Source: JAJPKK01 sp963802745
GTDB taxonomy: Bacteria > Pseudomonadota > Alphaproteobacteria > Rhizobiales > Xanthobacteraceae
Assembly (NCBI GenBank): GCA_963802745.1
Contig: CAWDKL010000002.1
Span: forward strand, 47,164-111,163
Length of the DNA: 64,000 bases
Reading direction: 5' to 3'
Both the position numbers and the translations under genes were made by a program. The notes beneath the pieces were generated by a model. It saw only the letters and a program-made list of their open reading frames with translations, was not told the origin of the DNA and did not search any database. Shown piece by piece: positions 57,505 through 64,000 of the stretch. Positions within the stretch are counted from its first letter, which is position 1; each line of letters begins with the position of its first letter.

Positions 57505-58008
57505 ATGGATTCTGTCGAGGAATTTCTCGCCTACGCCATCAAGCTCGAGGAAGAGGCGATGCTGCGCTTCGGCCAGCTTGCCGACGCCATGCAGGGCTAT
57601 GGCAATAAGGAAGTCGGCTCGCTGTTCCGGCGCTTGGCCGACTACTCACGGTATCATCTCGCGGACGCCCGCGCACGCGCGGGATTTCGCGACATCCCCG
57701 TGATGTTGCCGGACGCTTACAAATGGCCGGACCTCGAAAGCCCGGAAACGGCGGCGATCTGGGCGGCCGATCCGTTCCTTGCCAAGGACGAAGCGCTTGA
57801 AATCGCGCTTGCAAGCGAGACTGCAGGCTACGAATTTTACAAATCCGTGCGCGACAGCACGGACGATCCGGAGATCCGAACGCTTGCGGCGGAATTTGTG
57901 GCCGAGGAAGCCGAGCATGTGGCCTGGATCAAGCGGTGGATCGAGGAGGAACTCAACCTAGGCGGTCCGTCCGCGGCAACCGTGCGCGGGATCGTCATGT
58001 CAAACTAG
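57505..58008 (+). CDS. Ferritin-like (rubrerythrin-type) diiron protein
   Basis: 167 residues, preceded by GGGAGG. EEFLAYAIKLEEEAMLRFGQL (ExxxExxH-like region), SETAGYEFYKSVRDS, and FVAEEAEHVAWIKRWIEEEL give the four-helix diiron pattern, without the rubredoxin tail. It looks like a paralogue of the C-terminal domain of the preceding fusion protein and is probably in the same transcript. Likely role: peroxide or O2 reduction or iron handling near nitrogenase. Confidence 0.85.
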   Translation: MDSVEEFLAYAIKLEEEAMLRFGQLADAMQGYGNKEVGSLFRRLADYSRYHLADARARAGFRDIPVMLPDAYKWPDLESPETAAIWAADPFLAKDEALEIALASETAGYEFYKSVRDSTDDPEIRTLAAEFVAEEAEHVAWIKRWIEEELNLGGPSAATVRGIVMSN

Positions 58009-58038
58009 CCGCGTTTCCGAAACTCCAATCCGATGCGG

Positions 58039-58200
58039 TGTCATTCCGGGGCTTGGCTGAAGGCCGAGCCCCGGAATCCATAACCACGGTCTGTGTGCAT
58101 GGATTCCGGGCTCGCCACGCCAATCTCGGGTTTACCCGAGATTGGCGGATGAGATGCGCACATCGACAACAGCAGATACGCAATGGCGCCCAGGAATGAC
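58039..58200. repeat. Palindromic repeats (TCATTCCGGGGC and AATCTCGGG classes)
   Basis: ATTCCGGGGCTTGGC...GCCGAGCCCCGGAAT forms one hairpin (58041-58077) and GCCAATCTCGGG-TTTA-CCCGAGATTGGC another (58122-58146). Together they fill the space between the ferritin-like gene and fixX, where they may end transcription from both sides. No gene is seen in 58009-58358. Confidence 0.75.
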
Positions 58201-58358
58201 GCTTCGATCGGTTTGTCGGCAAGTCAGAGACTATGATCGGTTTAAGGAAACGATCGTCTCGGGGCACAAACCCGTTGTCGTAACGGTACTTGCCGCGGCC
58301 CTAAACCCTTTGCAAATCCCGGCGGCTTCAATCAGGCGGCAACCGCGCAGGCACGCGG

Positions 58359-58658
58359 TCAGCCGAATTTGAACTGAACGCCGTAACCGCCGCGCGGATA
58401 GGTCCACTCGATATCGCCGGTGGGTTCGCCGATAATCCGGCAGGTGCCGCATTCGACGCAGCCGTCCACGGTAATCTCGACCTGGCCTTTGTCGCTCAGT
58501 TCGTAGCAGCGGGCCGGACAGGCCGTCAGCAAGGCGAGCATGGCCGGCGACGGCACGGTGTGCGGCCGTACCTTGATATGCGCTCTGCCGGCATCGACGC
58601 GATACCGGTTCTGATAAAGCTTGTCCTCGACGCGGACGGAAAATGCGGTGGCTGTCAT
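58359..58658 (-). CDS. fixX: Ferredoxin-like protein FixX
   Basis: 99 residues, the end of the fixABCX operon. CPARCYELS and DGCVECGTCRIIGEP carry the cysteine ligands for a [4Fe-4S] centre. FixX accepts electrons from FixC and passes them to quinone-linked or ferredoxin routes. Normal length for the family. Confidence 0.95.
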   Translation of the reverse strand: MTATAFSVRVEDKLYQNRYRVDAGRAHIKVRPHTVPSPAMLALLTACPARCYELSDKGQVEITVDGCVECGTCRIIGEPTGDIEWTYPRGGYGVQFKFG

Positions 58659-58708
58659 GTCGATCTCCTATTTGCTGGCTTGCAGATTTTATCGTCGCAG
58701 GGTGCTGC

Positions 58709-60016
58709 TCAGCGCCACGCCCGCGCGAACCGGAAGGCATCCCCCAGCAGGCCGATCCAGGTGCGCGCGGAGACAAAGGATTTGAGCGTGAGTTTTTCCT
58801 TGTCGGCTTTCGGCGTACCGTTGACGCGCACGAAATTTTGCATCGCCTTGGATACGAGTTGCGGATAGGTCAGGAAGAAATTTTGCGACTGCGTATGCAG
58901 GAGCGACGGCATATCTTTGTATTTCTTGAGATCCTTCATGACAAAGGACGCGTCGATCATTTTCTTGTAGAGCGACAGGTTCTCGGCCGTCATCGGGTCG
59001 CGCCGCGACTTGACCTGGAAAATCGCCTCGGCTGCGAGCCGGCCCGACGTCATCGCGAGGTTCGAGCCTTCCCGGTGGATCGCGTTGTTGAGCTGTGCGG
59101 CGTCGCCGACCACGACCCAGCCATCGCCGTAGAGCTGCGGGATCGCCTTGTAGCCGCCCTCCGGGATCAGATGCGCGGAGTATTCCTTCACTTCGGATCC
59201 CTCGATGAGCGAAGCGACCGATGGATGCCGCTTGAATCGCTCGATCAGCTGGTAGGGGCTCTCGCCGCTCTTCTGGAAATCGGAGACGAGGCAGCCGATG
59301 CCGAGCGAGATGCATTCCTTGTTGGCATAGATGAAGCCCATGCCGGTCATGCCCTGGGTGATCGTTCCGGCCGCCTCGATCACGGTTCCCTCGTCGCCCT
59401 TGAGATTGAAGCGCGCCTCGATCGTCTCCCGCGGCAGGAAATGCATCTCCTTGACGGCGAGCGCGACGTTTTCCGGCTTGGGGATTTCGCGCAGGTGGGC
59501 ACGAGTGCCGATGAGGCCGCTGGCCCCCTCGGCGAGCACGACGACGTCGGCATGCACCTCGCCGTCGGGCCGGTCGGTGCACACGCCGATCACCTTGCCG
59601 CGCGCATCTTGCACCAGTTCCGTCACGGTGGTTTCGCAGATCACCAGCGCGCCCGCCTCGCGCACCTTTTCGGAAAACCATTTGTCGAATTGCGCGCGGA
59701 TAATGGTATAGCGATTCGGCCGTTCCTCGTTGAAGTCGTCGGAGCGATAGTGCAACCCGACATGCGAGCGATCGTCCATCATCCAGAACCGCTGCTCGAC
59801 CAGGTGACGCTCCAGGGGAGCGTCTTCGCGGAAATTAGGGACGAGCTTTTCCAGCATGTCGGCATACAGGATCGCACCCTGCACGTTTTTGGATCCGGCA
59901 TATTCGCCGCGCTCGAGCTGCAGCACCTTGAGGCCGCGCTGGGCCATCGTGAGGGCGGCGGCATTGCCGGCCATGCCGGCTCCGATGACGATAGCGTCGA
60001 ATCTCTCCTCGATCAT
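58709..60016 (-). CDS. fixC: Flavoprotein-ubiquinone oxidoreductase FixC
   Basis: 435 residues. N-terminal FAD site VIGAGMAGNAAALTMAQRGLKVLQLERG (GxGxxG), a middle DGxxS region (LAEGASGLIGTR), GDAAQLNNAIHREGSNLAMTSGRLA for the second FAD contact. It is the ETF-QO homologue that couples FixAB to quinone, which in N2 fixation feeds bifurcated electrons. It lies 11 bases after fixB and 50 before fixX. Confidence 0.97.
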   Translation of the reverse strand: MIEERFDAIVIGAGMAGNAAALTMAQRGLKVLQLERGEYAGSKNVQGAILYADMLEKLVPNFREDAPLERHLVEQRFWMMDDRSHVGLHYRSDDFNEERPNRYTIIRAQFDKWFSEKVREAGALVICETTVTELVQDARGKVIGVCTDRPDGEVHADVVVLAEGASGLIGTRAHLREIPKPENVALAVKEMHFLPRETIEARFNLKGDEGTVIEAAGTITQGMTGMGFIYANKECISLGIGCLVSDFQKSGESPYQLIERFKRHPSVASLIEGSEVKEYSAHLIPEGGYKAIPQLYGDGWVVVGDAAQLNNAIHREGSNLAMTSGRLAAEAIFQVKSRRDPMTAENLSLYKKMIDASFVMKDLKKYKDMPSLLHTQSQNFFLTYPQLVSKAMQNFVRVNGTPKADKEKLTLKSFVSARTWIGLLGDAFRFARAWR

Positions 60017-60027
60017 CGTTCATCCCT

Positions 60028-61137
60028 CTAGCTTGCCAGCCGATCGCTTGGCTGCACCGACAGGCGCATGCGGAAAGCTTCGGTCAGCGCCGGCAACAGT
60101 CTTGTCGCATCGGCGACGATGCCCAGATGGGCAAACTCGAAGATCGGCGCGTTCTTGTCGGTGTTGATGGCGACGATCAGATCGGCGCCCTCGACCCCGA
60201 CCCGGTGCTGGATCGCACCCGAAATGCCGGCGGCAATGTAAAGCTTCGGCCTGATCGTCTTTCCGGTCTGGCCGATCTGGCGGTCGGACGTGACCCAGCC
60301 TTTCTGCACCAGCGGCCGCGAGCAGCCATATTCGGCGCCGAGGACGCCGGCGAGCCGGCGCACCAACTGGAAATTTTCCGGTGACCCAAGTCCGAGCCCG
60401 CCCGCGACGACGACGTCCGCATAAGCGAGGTTGGACTTCGCGGATTCGCGATCCGGAAGGTAGGAAAGAACCTTGGTCACGATATCGGCTTCGACGAGGC
60501 CGAGCGGATGTTCGATGATGCGCCCAGGCGCTCGCTCTACCGGCTCGCGCATCGGCATGACGCGGGGGCGCACGGTTGCCATCTGGGGCCGGTAATTGAG
60601 CGTGTAGATGGTGCACAAGAGCGAGCCCCCGAAGGTCGGGCGCGTCGCCGCCAGCGAGCCGTCGGCATCGACATCGAGGTCGGTGCAGTCGGCGGTGAGG
60701 CCGGTGAGCAGCGTCGTCGCCACGGCGCCGGCAAGGTCGCGCCCCAGCGTCGTCGCGCCCAGCAGCAGGATTTCCGGCTTGTAGGTGTTGACGAGGTCGG
60801 TCAGCGCCTTGGTGTAGGACTCGTTGCGGTAGTCGGTCAGAACATCATCGGCCACCAGATAGGCGAGATCGGCGCCGTAGCGGAAAGCGTCCGCCGCGAT
60901 GCGGTGCGTCGCCTCGCCCGCCGGCCCAAGCACGACCGCCGCCACATCGACTCCGAGCTTGTCGGCAAGCTTGCGGCCGGCCCCCATCAGCTCCCAGGAG
61001 ACCGGGTGAACCTGGCCGCGCTCCTGCTCGATGAACACGAAGACGTGCTTGTAGGCCTTAAAATGCTCGGGCAGCTCCTTCTTGGCGGCGCCACGTCCTG
61101 CGGTCCGCACGGCGGGAGCTTTGGTTGGTTCGCTCAT
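60028..61137 (-). CDS. fixB: Electron transfer flavoprotein alpha subunit FixB
   Basis: 369 residues, with an N-terminal extension (ELPEHFKAYKHVFVFIEQERG) and ETF-alpha FAD domain near residues 230-350: VVAGGLGLGSPENFQLVRRLAGVLGAEYG, QIGQTGKTIRPKLYIAAGISGAIQH, VAINTDKNAPIF. It forms the FixAB heterodimer with FAD for electron bifurcation to ferredoxin/flavodoxin. Confidence 0.97.
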   Translation of the reverse strand: MSEPTKAPAVRTAGRGAAKKELPEHFKAYKHVFVFIEQERGQVHPVSWELMGAGRKLADKLGVDVAAVVLGPAGEATHRIAADAFRYGADLAYLVADDVLTDYRNESYTKALTDLVNTYKPEILLLGATTLGRDLAGAVATTLLTGLTADCTDLDVDADGSLAATRPTFGGSLLCTIYTLNYRPQMATVRPRVMPMREPVERAPGRIIEHPLGLVEADIVTKVLSYLPDRESAKSNLAYADVVVAGGLGLGSPENFQLVRRLAGVLGAEYGCSRPLVQKGWVTSDRQIGQTGKTIRPKLYIAAGISGAIQHRVGVEGADLIVAINTDKNAPIFEFAHLGIVADATRLLPALTEAFRMRLSVQPSDRLAS

Positions 61138-61161
61138 CGGATGGCTCCTCGGCTCGCCGTG

Positions 61162-62008
61162 CTAAAATCCGTTCGCCAGCGCCACGAGCTCGGATTCGAG
61201 CTTCGGCTGCCGTTTGAAAATCTCATCGATCAGCGCCTCCGCCGGCGGCCCGCGGCCGACCTCGATCAAGGTCGCCTTCTCGGCGCGCGGGCTTGGGGCG
61301 AAGACGCGCTTGACGATGGTCGGCGAGCCGCGCAAGCCGCACTTCGCGATGTCCTCGACGTCGGCGTCCTGCGCACTCCATTTCACCACCGTGGCACGCG
61401 CGGCGCGCAATGCGTCGGCCAGCGAACCGCGGCGAATGTCGTTGGTGGCTTCGAGCATGGTGATGAGACACGGCAGCCGGCTGCGCAGCACCTGCATGCC
61501 GCCTTCCGCGCGCCGCTCCACCTCGATGCTGCGCGCCTGCGGGTCGAGCGCCGCGATCCGCGCCACATAGGTGAGCTGCAGCAGACCGAGGCGCTTGGCG
61601 ACCCCGGGGCCGACCTGCGCGGTATCGCCGTCGATCGTCTGCTTGCCGGTGAACACCAGAATCCGGTGCTCCAAAAGTTGCGCCGATCTTGCGGATCGCA
61701 GCGGCGAGTGCGTAGGTCGTCGCCAGCGTGTCGGCGCCGGCGAAGAAACGGTCGGTGAGCAGGACGGCGCGATCGATCCCGAAGGTCAGCGCCTTGCGTA
61801 AGCTGTCCTCGGCGGAGGGCGGCCCCATGGTGAGAACCGTGACCTCGCCGCCGACCGTCTCGCGCAGGCGGAGTGCCTCCTCGATCGCGAACAGGTCGTA
61901 GGGATTGATGATGGTCGGCACCCCTTGACGCATGATCGTGTTCGTCACCGGGTGGACGCGGATCTGCGCCGAATCCGGAACTTGCTTGATGCATACGACG
62001 ATGTGCAT
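61162..62008 (-). CDS. fixA: Electron transfer flavoprotein beta subunit FixA (frame broken by one base)
   Basis: From ATG 62008: HIVVCIKQVPDSAQIRVHPVT, IINPYDLFAIEEALRLRE, VTVLTMGPPSAEDSLRKALTFGIDRAVLL (ETF-beta AMP/FAD-contact region). After RKIGATFGAPD the frame shifts by one extra base around 61660-61680; the second part reads LVFTGKQTIDGDTAQVGPGVAKRL, then CLITMLEATNDIRRGSL and KRVFAPSPRAEK, ending at 61162. About 281 residues when joined. First gene of fixABCX; strong sigma54/NifA signals lie upstream. A natural disruption would probably abolish FixAB function, so a sequencing error is likelier. Confidence 0.93.
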
Positions 62009-62219
62009 GCGGTTGCTCCGAGCCAGCCTCGCGGCTACTGAGGGCGCCTGAGAATTAAGGGCTGCAAACGCTGTCATGCCCCGTGAAAAGCGGCATCCGG
62101 TAACGCCCGCGTCATGGGCTGTGACCCAATCGCAGTCCGGGGGTTACGGGATCGCCCGCTCTCGCGGCCGATGACACCCAATTGAAGCGTGTATGTCTCG
62201 GCGTGTCCGTGGAGACATC

Positions 62220-62235
62220 AGCAAGGGCCGTGCCA
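62220..62235 (-). promoter_or_regulatory. Sigma54 (-24/-12) promoter of fixABCX
   Basis: On the minus strand TGGCACG-GCCC-TTGCT is an exact match to the RpoN consensus. The expected start is near 62209, giving a leader of about 200 bases before fixA. Confidence 0.93.
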
Positions 62236-62343
62236 GGCGCGATCCGGGCGAAATACCCACGTCAATGCAAAGGCTTGGCGGATCCGGGCGGCCGCTCTGC
62301 CGGCGCCGGCGCCGAAGGCCGCCGACGGCAAGCTTGCGACACT

Positions 62344-62359
62344 TGTCGGGAAGGCAACA
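62344..62359 (-). promoter_or_regulatory. NifA upstream activator sequence
   Basis: TGT-CGGGAAGGCA-ACA fits TGT-N10-ACA exactly, about 140 bases upstream of the predicted start, the usual distance for NifA acting on a sigma54 promoter. Confidence 0.85.
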
Positions 62360-62392
62360 GCGCGATGAGGCGGCCCGCACGACACCGCGGGA

Positions 62393-62536
62393 TTCGACGG
62401 GGAACGCATTGCCTACGAGCGCATCGCCGAAGAGGCGGAGCGCCGGACCGGCTTTCTCGATCTCAGCCGGCTCGGCCTGACAGAACTGCCGGTGGGGCTG
62501 TTTGCGCTCACGCTTGTGCGGTCGAGTGCCCCATAG
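62393..62536 (+). pseudogene. Leucine-rich-repeat protein remnant (1)
   Basis: Open without start: FDGERIAYERIAEEAERRTGFLDLSRLGLTELPVGLFAL matches the start of LRR proteins of this order (in pieces: DGERIA, GFLDLSRLGLTELP). It ends at a stop at 62534 within the next repeat. The same gene start appears again at 62881. Confidence 0.6.
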
Positions 62537-62603
62537 GGTGGGCAAAATCGTCTGGCACGGCGGTTCAGAGTGTCCGGGCCGACGGCGATTTTGCCCACCC
62601 TAC
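62534..62603. repeat. Palindromic repeat (TAGGGTGGGCAAAATCG class)
   Basis: TAGGGTGGGCAAAATCG at the left pairs with CGATTTTGCCCACCCTA at the right around a 36-base loop. Confidence 0.85.
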
Positions 62604-62640
62604 GGCGCCTCTCTGCACGGCCCCTGAGGGTGCGCGCGTT

Positions 62641-62820
62641 CCCTCTCCCCGCGGCGTTCTTCACGCCGTGGGGAGAGGGTAGGGTGAGGGGCAGGGGTGC
62701 GTGAGGGCCTTGCAGCATCGCACTCGCCGCCCCAGAGAAGAAGTTTGCCCGAACCGTCGGTGCGGGCGCCTGCCCCTCACCCCACCCCTCTCCCCATCGT
62801 GAAGAACGATGGGGAGAGGG
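62641..62820. repeat. Compound palindromic element, copy 2
   Basis: Same architecture as 19770-19935: hairpin CCCTCTCCCC...GGGGAGAGGG (62641-62679), arm GGGTGAGGGGCAGG (62682), loop, arm CCTGCCCCTCACCCC (62769), hairpin with ATCGTGAAGAACGAT core (62786-62820). The second hairpin is identical in both copies. Confidence 0.88.
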
Positions 62821-62880
62821 AGGAGCGCGGCGCTCGCTCGGCGCTTTTACCGCCGGGCGCGGGCGTGGCATGATGGCGCC

Positions 62881-62964
62881 ATGACGGAAGATTTCGACGG
62901 GGAACGTATTGCGCGGGCGACAAGCGGCGCGCGCCGGTGCCGGATGAGACCGTCGAGGCGCTAA
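62881..62964 (+). pseudogene. Leucine-rich-repeat protein remnant (2)
   Basis: MTEDFDGERIARA then breaks off into unrelated residues and a stop. It repeats the start of the LRR remnant at 62393, so the compound repeat lies between two pieces of similar sequence. Confidence 0.5.
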
Positions 62965-63073
62965 CTGTGCCGCGAGGTACATTTTAGAGCCAGGAACGAC
63001 CGCGGCCGCGACGAACTGGACGTGGCGTTGCGCGCCGTGGCTTTGCGGGTGGCATTTCGGACGACGGCCACCT

Positions 63074-63185
63074 CCGGCCTCATCCTGAGGAGCGGCCGCA
63101 GGCCGCGTCTCGAAGGATGGCAGCTTGTCCGTGCCGTGCATCCATCCTTCGAGACGCGCGCAAGAGCGCGCTCCTCAGGATGAGG
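63074..63185. repeat. Palindromic repeat (CATCCTTCGAGACGC class)
   Basis: CTCATCCTGAGGAGC...GTCTCGAAGGATGG at left is inverted at right as ATCCATCCTTCGAGACGC...GCTCCTCAGGATGAG. This class is very common in Bradyrhizobium-like genomes. Confidence 0.85.
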
Positions 63186-63247
63186 CTGCGGTGCTTCACT
63201 CGCTCCTATTCCGGGTAACCCGAAATCCCGGATTTCGGCCAAGCCTC

Positions 63248-64000
63248 TCAACGCGCGATCTCCCAGGTGGTGCCGTCCTTGGAGTCCTTGAGCACGACGC
63301 CCATGGCGAGGAGTTCGTCGCGGATGCGGTCGGATTCCTTCCAGTCCTTGCGACGCCGCGCGTCCGAACGTTGTGCGATCAAAAAATAATCAATCGCAGC
63401 AGAATTCGGACACTTGATGCGTTCAAAGGAGTGATTTCAACGAAGCCATCAACTCCGACGTTAGCTTTGATTCCGATTGCGGCTAAATCTTGTTCCGCGC
63501 GCTCACGTATGTGCGGAAGATTATTTGCGATACCAACTCTCAAGCTCATAACATAGGGAATTGCTTCGAAAAGAAGTTTCGGCCCTAATTCTTTAGAGCC
63601 GGAAACATGTTCGCCTTCTAGGAGTGCTATGTTCTGTCCGCTTAGGATTCTCCAAGAAATTCACAATTTTGAAAAAATTCCTTCTACTCAAGCCCCACCC
63701 GTGTTTTTTTCGGAGAATTTCTGTCGTAAATAGGCGATAGCATTGGGAGTATTGAGGTCATCTGACAGAGCGTTGACAAGCCCTTGAGTAGGCTCTGCAG
63801 ATACTTTCGATAATACACGGGACTGGTAATCACGACTTGACCTCGGAAACTCATAAAATACTCTAAGCCCAATCGCTAATTTCTTGGCGCGCTTGAACCA
63901 AACGGGCGTTCGTCCAGTTGATCGGTTGGCGATAATGGGTTTGCAACATTGCATATCTAACGACAGGGCCAGTCCATTCGTTCAGCAACTCCCTGATCGT
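63248..64000 (-). CDS. cysS: Cysteinyl-tRNA synthetase, disrupted 3' part (5' end outside window)
   Basis: Minus-strand pieces match CysRS in the right order but different frames: IRELLNEWTGPVVRYAMLQTHYRQP (63890-64000), KKLAIGLRVFYEF and LVNALSDDLNTPNAIAYLRQ (63700-63900), then SDARRRKDWKESDRIRDELLAMG and GTTWEIAR ending at a stop at 63248. The stretch 63370-63690 between them does not match CysRS clearly and is AT-richer. The breaks are too many for one indel, so this is a decayed copy, a chimeric region or a poor assembly end. A functional cysS must exist somewhere in this cell. Confidence 0.6.

Noticed and set aside
58643..60031. A 462-codon plus-strand open frame
   Set aside because: It is the antisense shadow of fixC, which has full family motifs.

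Overview
The window is a high-GC alphaproteobacterial chromosome segment, most likely Hyphomicrobiales (Bradyrhizobium/Rhodopseudomonas/Xanthobacteraceae-like). This rests on fixABCX under a sigma54/NifA-type promoter, a hopanoid-type RND transporter (HpnN-like), a non-AsnRS-type AspRS, Tat-exported BMP-family transport proteins and many intergenic palindromic repeats typical of this order. The organism is probably diazotrophic.

Layout. 0-6.5 kb: polysaccharide biosynthesis (heparinase-like protein, two glycosyltransferases, UDP-GlcNAc 2-epimerase, UDP-HexNAc dehydrogenase) with an opposite-strand membrane-anchored coiled-coil protein of 37 heptads. 6.6-21.8 kb: core metabolism (5-oxoprolinase, aspS, Crp/Fnr regulator, CoA-transferase pair, HpnN-like exporter, VOC protein, and a secreted CarboxypepD-like/cytochrome c/beta-propeller protein). 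21.9-31.7 kb: accessory region with a calcineurin-like phosphoesterase plus pentapeptide-repeat operon, MltR-like protein, Fic protein with a small partner, an XRE antitoxin beside a broken PIN toxin, a group II intron RT remnant, and DUF5615, DUF4258 and DUF2283 toxin-antitoxin-type genes. 31.7-36.3 kb: thiC with a TPP riboswitch and an exported M20 amidohydrolase. 36.59-45.98 kb: a compact element integrated in tRNA-Lys(TTT), bounded by a 46-bp direct repeat, with a P4-type integrase, AlpA-like regulator, fused primase-helicase and a dense GGAACC repeat cluster that may be its origin. 46-55 kb: IS21 and DUF2493 remnants, a PLP trans-sulfuration enzyme, a metal-site-degenerate MBL protein, and a BMP-type ABC transporter operon containing an apparently dead isochorismatase-like protein. 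55.5-62.4 kb: nitrogen-fixation-associated region with fixABCX, a second fixX with a broken fixC, and a ferredoxin-ferritin fusion plus ferritin-like gene behind its own sigma54 promoter. 62.4-64 kb: repeats, leucine-rich-repeat gene remnants, and a disrupted 3' end of cysS.

A striking global property is about 17 apparent single-base frameshifts, nearly all at short homopolymers, including in aspS and fixA. They look more like sequencing or assembly errors than biological decay, so affected genes are annotated here as one span across the break.

The most interesting biology is the sigma54-driven ferredoxin-ferritin fusion beside fixABCX, the satellite-like tRNA-Lys element with its GGAACC cluster, the phosphoesterase/pentapeptide operon, and a compound palindromic repeat present twice.
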